In this document: positions 51,887-55,294 of the stretch, in pieces | How the letters are laid out: each line of letters opens with the position of its first letter | Numbering within the stretch: the stretch's first letter is position 1 | Source: Oscillospiraceae bacterium | GTDB taxonomy: Bacteria > Bacillota > Clostridia > Oscillospirales > Acutalibacteraceae | Direction of reading: 5' to 3' | Length of the DNA: 55,294 nucleotides | Assembly: GCA_009779495.1 (NCBI GenBank) | Contig: WRED01000009.1 | Coordinates: 1-55,294 of the forward strand | The notes under the pieces: generated by a model | Told to the model about the DNA's origin: nothing | Seen by the model: the letters and a program-made list of their open reading frames with translations, nothing else | The model's database searches: none | Made by a program: the position numbers and the translations under genes

Positions 51887-53467
51887 ATGACCGAAGAATC
51901 CACAGCTAAAGTCCGTTACGCGTTTCGCCATCCCATCCAGTGGCTGCGGGGGGACAATCTGCAACCCGAAAACATCACGCCTTTCGAGTGCGCCACGCAG
52001 CTGCTCTCGCGGGGCCTGAGCGGGTTCATGGACGGATTTACGGAATCGAAAAAAAGAAACTTTCTCTATTTTGGCACGGGCGAGGGCAAGGTTACGCCCG
52101 CCATGACGAGCGTAACAGGAGTGATCGCTTCCACCTGGGACGCCATCAACGACCCGCTGGTGGGCACCTACATGGACACCCACCCCTGGAAAATGCGAAC
52201 GCACCTTATGCTGATGCGTGCCAACGCCGCGATAAAGCCTTTCTTCTCCCTGTTTAATATGCTGAATCTGGGGCTTTCCCCGCTGACGCGCGTGATTGTT
52301 TGGTTGGCGACGGGGATCATACAGGAAACCTTTGAAACGTTCAGCGGCGTTTCCAGCACCAAGTTCATGGCTGGGGTCACGCCCTACTCGCGGGAGCGCA
52401 GCAAGCTGCAGAACTGGAACAACATGGGCCGGTTTATGGGCGCCGGGCTTTCCTCCATACCGATGCTTCTCATGGGCCTGCGGGGGGTCCTCGGCATCAC
52501 GGACTACCAGATATTCCTGATCGGCGGGATGATTACGCTTCCGTTTTGCCTGACCGGCAACCTGCTGCCCAGCTTCATGCGCCAGCGTGTGGAATTCCCC
52601 GCCAAGCCCGCGCCAGACAAATACAGAGGCGAAAAGCCCCTGAAGCGGGCCTGGCTTTTCGTGGCGGACACGGCGCGCGGCGTGGCGCACAGCTTTTCCA
52701 TCATGCGGCACAACGGCTGGTTTGTCCGCAACATCATCGCCGGGTTCATTACGATTTTCACGCCCAGCATCGACAGCATGTATTTTTACCGCTTCCTTGT
52801 GCAGCCCATCAAAATCTTCGGCAAGGAGTTTAAGGGCGAGGGTATTTTCTCCCTGAAGAATTCGACCATTACCATCCCCGGCACGTTGCTGATGCCTTTT
52901 GCGCGCAAGGCCATCCAACGGGTGGGCAGCGAGAAGAACATGGTGCTGCTCAACCATGCCGTGAAAGTCGTCACCTATCTGCTGCGCTATCTCGTGGGCT
53001 ATAAAACGTTCCCGCGCCTGCTGTTCATGTATCTGATGGAGATGATTGAGGATATCCCCCACCACTGGGTTTCCGTGGCCACCGGGGTGATCGACTATGA
53101 GATGCTGGACTATGTGGAGTGGAAAACCGGCGTGCGCTCCGAAGGGGTTAACATGGCTGTCAGCGCCATGACCACCAAGCTGGTGACCAACAACGTAGGT
53201 CAGGTAATCAACAACGCGATAATGCAATGGAGCGGATTTTTGGGCACCACGGACAAGAACGGCCGTGAGTTGACCGCCGTAGATCAGCCCAAGCGCTTTC
53301 TCAATATAGTCTGGCCGCTGATATGCCTGTGCCCTGTGTTCGACGAGACGGTTTACTTCCTGTTCAGGGTGTTCTGGAAACCGCCGGCCGGCCGGGAGCA
53401 AATGGAGAAAGATCTGATTGAGCGCCGGGCTCTGGCGAAAAAGTTGCTGGACAACTCCCTTTTATAA
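51887..53467 (+). CDS. GPH-family symporter (divergent member)
   Basis: The 526-residue protein has STWDAINDPLVGTYMDTHPWKMRTH near 82-106 (the cation motif), TPYSRERSKLQNWNNMGRFMG and VIDYEMLDYVEWKTGVRSEGVNM near 403-425. It has a longer, soluble N-terminus (about 45 residues) and a large basic middle loop (about 235-265) compared with the other four. It would import a glycoside. GGGG/AAAGAG precedes the ATG. Flavodoxin follows after 36 bp, but no terminator is seen, so the two might be read together. Confidence 0.88.
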   Translation: MTEESTAKVRYAFRHPIQWLRGDNLQPENITPFECATQLLSRGLSGFMDGFTESKKRNFLYFGTGEGKVTPAMTSVTGVIASTWDAINDPLVGTYMDTHPWKMRTHLMLMRANAAIKPFFSLFNMLNLGLSPLTRVIVWLATGIIQETFETFSGVSSTKFMAGVTPYSRERSKLQNWNNMGRFMGAGLSSIPMLLMGLRGVLGITDYQIFLIGGMITLPFCLTGNLLPSFMRQRVEFPAKPAPDKYRGEKPLKRAWLFVADTARGVAHSFSIMRHNGWFVRNIIAGFITIFTPSIDSMYFYRFLVQPIKIFGKEFKGEGIFSLKNSTITIPGTLLMPFARKAIQRVGSEKNMVLLNHAVKVVTYLLRYLVGYKTFPRLLFMYLMEMIEDIPHHWVSVATGVIDYEMLDYVEWKTGVRSEGVNMAVSAMTTKLVTNNVGQVINNAIMQWSGFLGTTDKNGRELTAVDQPKRFLNIVWPLICLCPVFDETVYFLFRVFWKPPAGREQMEKDLIERRALAKKLLDNSLL

Positions 53468-53503
53468 TGTTATATTATAACCAAAATAAACGACAAGGGG
53501 CGA

Positions 53504-53920
53504 ATGCACATGAAAACACTGGTTATTTTCTATTCTTACAGCGGTCACACAAAGGCTATCGCGGAGAAACTTGCCGCGATAGAATCCGCGGACATCGTGG
53601 AAATCAAGGACGTAAAGCGTCCTGGTAAGCTGAAAGCTTATGCCGCGGGATGTTTTGCGGCTATGCGGGGAAAGTCATGGCCTATCCGGCCGCTTGACGC
53701 GGATATGGCGGGATATGACCGGCTGATTCTGCTTGCGCCCGTGTGGGCTGGCAACCCGCCGCCGGTTTTTTACGCCATGCTTGAACGGCTGCCGCAGGGG
53801 AAAACCGCCGCCGTTAAAATGGTATCCGCCAGCGGAGAGAGCAACTGCAAAGAACGGCTGGAAACCTTAATCACGGCCAAGGGCGGCGTTATGGAAAGCT
53901 TTGAGGATATCAAGGCGTAA
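53504..53920 (+). CDS. Flavodoxin
   Basis: The 138-residue protein starts MHMKTLVIFYSYSGHTKAIAEKL, the FMN phosphate-binding loop (S/T-x-S/T-G-x-T), and has ILLAPVWAGNPPPVFYAML near 83-101 for the isoalloxazine loop. It carries electrons by FMN in the cytoplasm. The ATG at 53510 (9 nt from GGGG) is equally likely as start. A flavodiiron protein gene starts 49 bp downstream, which suggests it may be its electron donor or share its role in oxygen defence. Confidence 0.88.
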   Translation: MHMKTLVIFYSYSGHTKAIAEKLAAIESADIVEIKDVKRPGKLKAYAAGCFAAMRGKSWPIRPLDADMAGYDRLILLAPVWAGNPPPVFYAMLERLPQGKTAAVKMVSASGESNCKERLETLITAKGGVMESFEDIKA

Positions 53921-53969
53921 TCAACTTGATCAACTTGAGATATCCGCAGAAATAAGGGTGAACATACTT

Positions 53970-55175
53970 ATGCATTGTACTAAAAAAATTACAGATGATT
54001 TGACCTGGGTGGGCGCCAACGACAGGCGGTTGGCCATGTTCGAGGGCGTTTATTCCGTCCCAAACGGCGTGTCATATAATTCATATCTGCTGAACGATGA
54101 GAAAACCGTGCTGTTTGACACGGTTGACAAGGCCGTGCAGCACAGGTTTTCGGAGAACCTGGCTGAAGCGTTGGGCGGCAGGGCTTTGGATTACCTTGTG
54201 GCGCAGCATATGGAGCCGGACCATTCCGCCGGGATTTTGGATTTGCTTGTCCGGTACCCGGATATGACGCTCGTGTGCAACGCGAAAACGCTGGCCTTTA
54301 TCAGGCAATTCTATGATGCGGACATTGACGCCCGCGTGCATATCGTCAAAGAGGGCGACGTGCTGGATACCGGAAAGCATACCCTCCATTTCATCATGGC
54401 GCCGATGGTGCACTGGCCCGAGGTGATGGTTACATACGACTCTGCCGACAAGCTCCTGTTTTCCGCCGACGCGTTTGGCTGCTTCGGCGCGCTGAACGGC
54501 GCCATTTTCGCCGACGAGGTGGATTTCTCAAAGGATTACATGGATGAAGCCAGACGCTATTACGCCAACATCGCGGGGAAATACGGTGCGCAGGTTCAAT
54601 CGCTTTTGAAAAAAACCGCCGCCCTTGAGATCAATATGATCTGCCCGCTGCACGGGTTTGTCTGGCGGAAGAATATACAGGACATTCTTTCGAAGTATTT
54701 GCTGTGGAGCGGCTATGCGCCGGAAGAAACCGGCGTGATGATCGCCTACGCCTCCGTTTACGGCAACACGGAAAACGCGGCGGAGCTGCTTGCCTGCCGT
54801 TTGCGGGACAGGGGCGCAAAGACGGTCATGTTCGATGTTTCGGTCATTCCCGCGTCGGATATTGTCGCGGCGGCATTCAAGTGGAGCCATCTGGTATTCG
54901 CTTCTACAACCTACAACGCCGGTATTTTTGTGACCATGGAAGCGCTGATCAACGACCTTGCCGCCCACAACATCCAAAACCGCACGGTCGCCATCATCGA
55001 AAACGGATCGTGGGCTTGTGCGAGCGGGGGCCTGATCCGGGAAAAGCTGGGCAAATGCAGGAATATTACTTTCCTTGATGGGTCGATCAGTATAAAATCC
55101 AGCCTGAAAGCGCCGCAGCTTTCGGAAATCGAGTCGATGGCGGACGCGCTCACAGGTTCTTTTCCAAATATCTAG
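53970..55175 (+). CDS. fprA: Flavodiiron protein (FprA type)
   Basis: The 401-residue protein has the beta-lactamase-like diiron domain, with the H-x-E-x-D-H ligands in QHMEPDHSAG (His80, Glu82, Asp84, His85), MVHWPEVMVTY and ICPLHGFVW holding further His ligands, then a flavodoxin domain (about 250-400, YASVYGNTENAA for FMN). It reduces oxygen to water, or nitric oxide, and protects strict anaerobes. I start at 53970; AAGGGTG is upstream, and the longer frame from 53901 overlaps flavodoxin. Length is normal. Confidence 0.96.
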   Translation: MHCTKKITDDLTWVGANDRRLAMFEGVYSVPNGVSYNSYLLNDEKTVLFDTVDKAVQHRFSENLAEALGGRALDYLVAQHMEPDHSAGILDLLVRYPDMTLVCNAKTLAFIRQFYDADIDARVHIVKEGDVLDTGKHTLHFIMAPMVHWPEVMVTYDSADKLLFSADAFGCFGALNGAIFADEVDFSKDYMDEARRYYANIAGKYGAQVQSLLKKTAALEINMICPLHGFVWRKNIQDILSKYLLWSGYAPEETGVMIAYASVYGNTENAAELLACRLRDRGAKTVMFDVSVIPASDIVAAAFKWSHLVFASTTYNAGIFVTMEALINDLAAHNIQNRTVAIIENGSWACASGGLIREKLGKCRNITFLDGSISIKSSLKAPQLSEIESMADALTGSFPNI

Positions 55176-55189
55176 GGCGTGTTTGAAAA

Positions 55190-55294
55190 ATTCCACGCGC
55201 ATGTCTTTTTAGTGCTTTTTCCGTCGCACTGCGTTAAAATTTTTCGAAATACGGGCGTATTCCTGCAAAATTTCGCCTTGTGCGGCGAAAAAAT
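55190..55294. repeat. Large imperfect palindrome at the right edge
   Basis: TTTTTCCGTCGCAC (about 55206) pairs with GTGCGGCGAAAAA (to 55293), with inner AAAATTTTTCG and complementary AAAATTTCG segments, and may continue past the edge. It looks like a repetitive intergenic element; no gene is seen after 55175. Confidence 0.6.

Noticed and set aside
51809..53401. 530-codon minus-strand open frame
   Set aside because: It lies antisense to a clear GPH symporter, is rich in His/Arg/Gln as expected of a shadow frame in GC-rich DNA, and has no recognisable domain.
1..55294. CRISPR array
   Set aside because: No series of equal direct repeats with unique spacers is present; all repeats seen are palindromic and dispersed.

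Overview
The window looks like chromosomal DNA from an uncultured, anaerobic, saccharolytic Firmicute of the Clostridia. The signs are strong AGGAGG ribosome sites, a T-box leader on aspS-gatCAB, many TTG/ATG starts, an FprA flavodiiron protein, a formylglycine sulfatase, numerous GPH-type sugar symporters and glycan-processing enzymes held to the membrane by an N-terminal helix. The lineage below class level cannot be read from the sequence alone.

Layout. 1-2.9 kb: a minus-strand gene running off the left edge encodes an HgcA-type corrinoid membrane protein with the N-V-W-C-A-A-G-K cap-helix motif (the mercury-methylation family). Its 5' end abuts a truncated serine recombinase, which is followed by an intact one. 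3.1-4.4 kb: tRNA-Ser(GCU) diverges from a 1-phosphofructokinase-type kinase. 4.6-10 kb: an anchored phosphodiesterase, a GH3 glycosidase with a small membrane protein, a divergent GPH symporter and an uncharacterised gene. 10.6-15.6 kb: a T-box-controlled aspS-gatC-gatA-gatB operon in which GatA is strongly shortened and appears to have lost two of three catalytic residues. 15.6-22 kb: a five-gene minus-strand operon (metallophosphoesterase, a large anchored protein, GH105, sugar isomerase/epimerase, GPH symporter) suited to unsaturated uronyl oligosaccharides. 22.4-31.3 kb: CE15-like esterase, altronate dehydratase UxaA, a DUF3788/DUF3795-like protein, L-rhamnose isomerase, a propeller-like anchored protein, GalE and HflX. 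31.3-34.2 kb: polysaccharide deacetylase, then IolG-like dehydrogenase and LicD. 34.3-44.3 kb: a long minus-strand run (GPH symporters, small membrane protein, IolC-like kinase, APH-fold kinase, phosphohexomutase, lone ABC ATPase, alpha/beta hydrolase, anchored GH16). 44.6-55.2 kb: anchored GH16 with exported PHP protein, NlpC/P60 hydrolase, sulfatase, MFS transporter with exosortase K, a fifth GPH symporter, flavodoxin and flavodiiron protein.

Taken together, extracellular membrane-tethered hydrolases (two GH16, phosphodiesterase, PHP protein, possible lyase) would trim polymers at the cell surface, GPH symporters would import the fragments, and GH3, GH105, CE15, isomerases, UxaA, RhaA and kinases would feed them to central metabolism. 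Unsaturated uronate, rhamnose and sulfate chemistry point to pectin- or ulvan-like substrates, but that is inference. A family of about 100-bp palindromic repeats with one conserved flank lies in four intergenic regions; in three the flank faces the downstream operon start.
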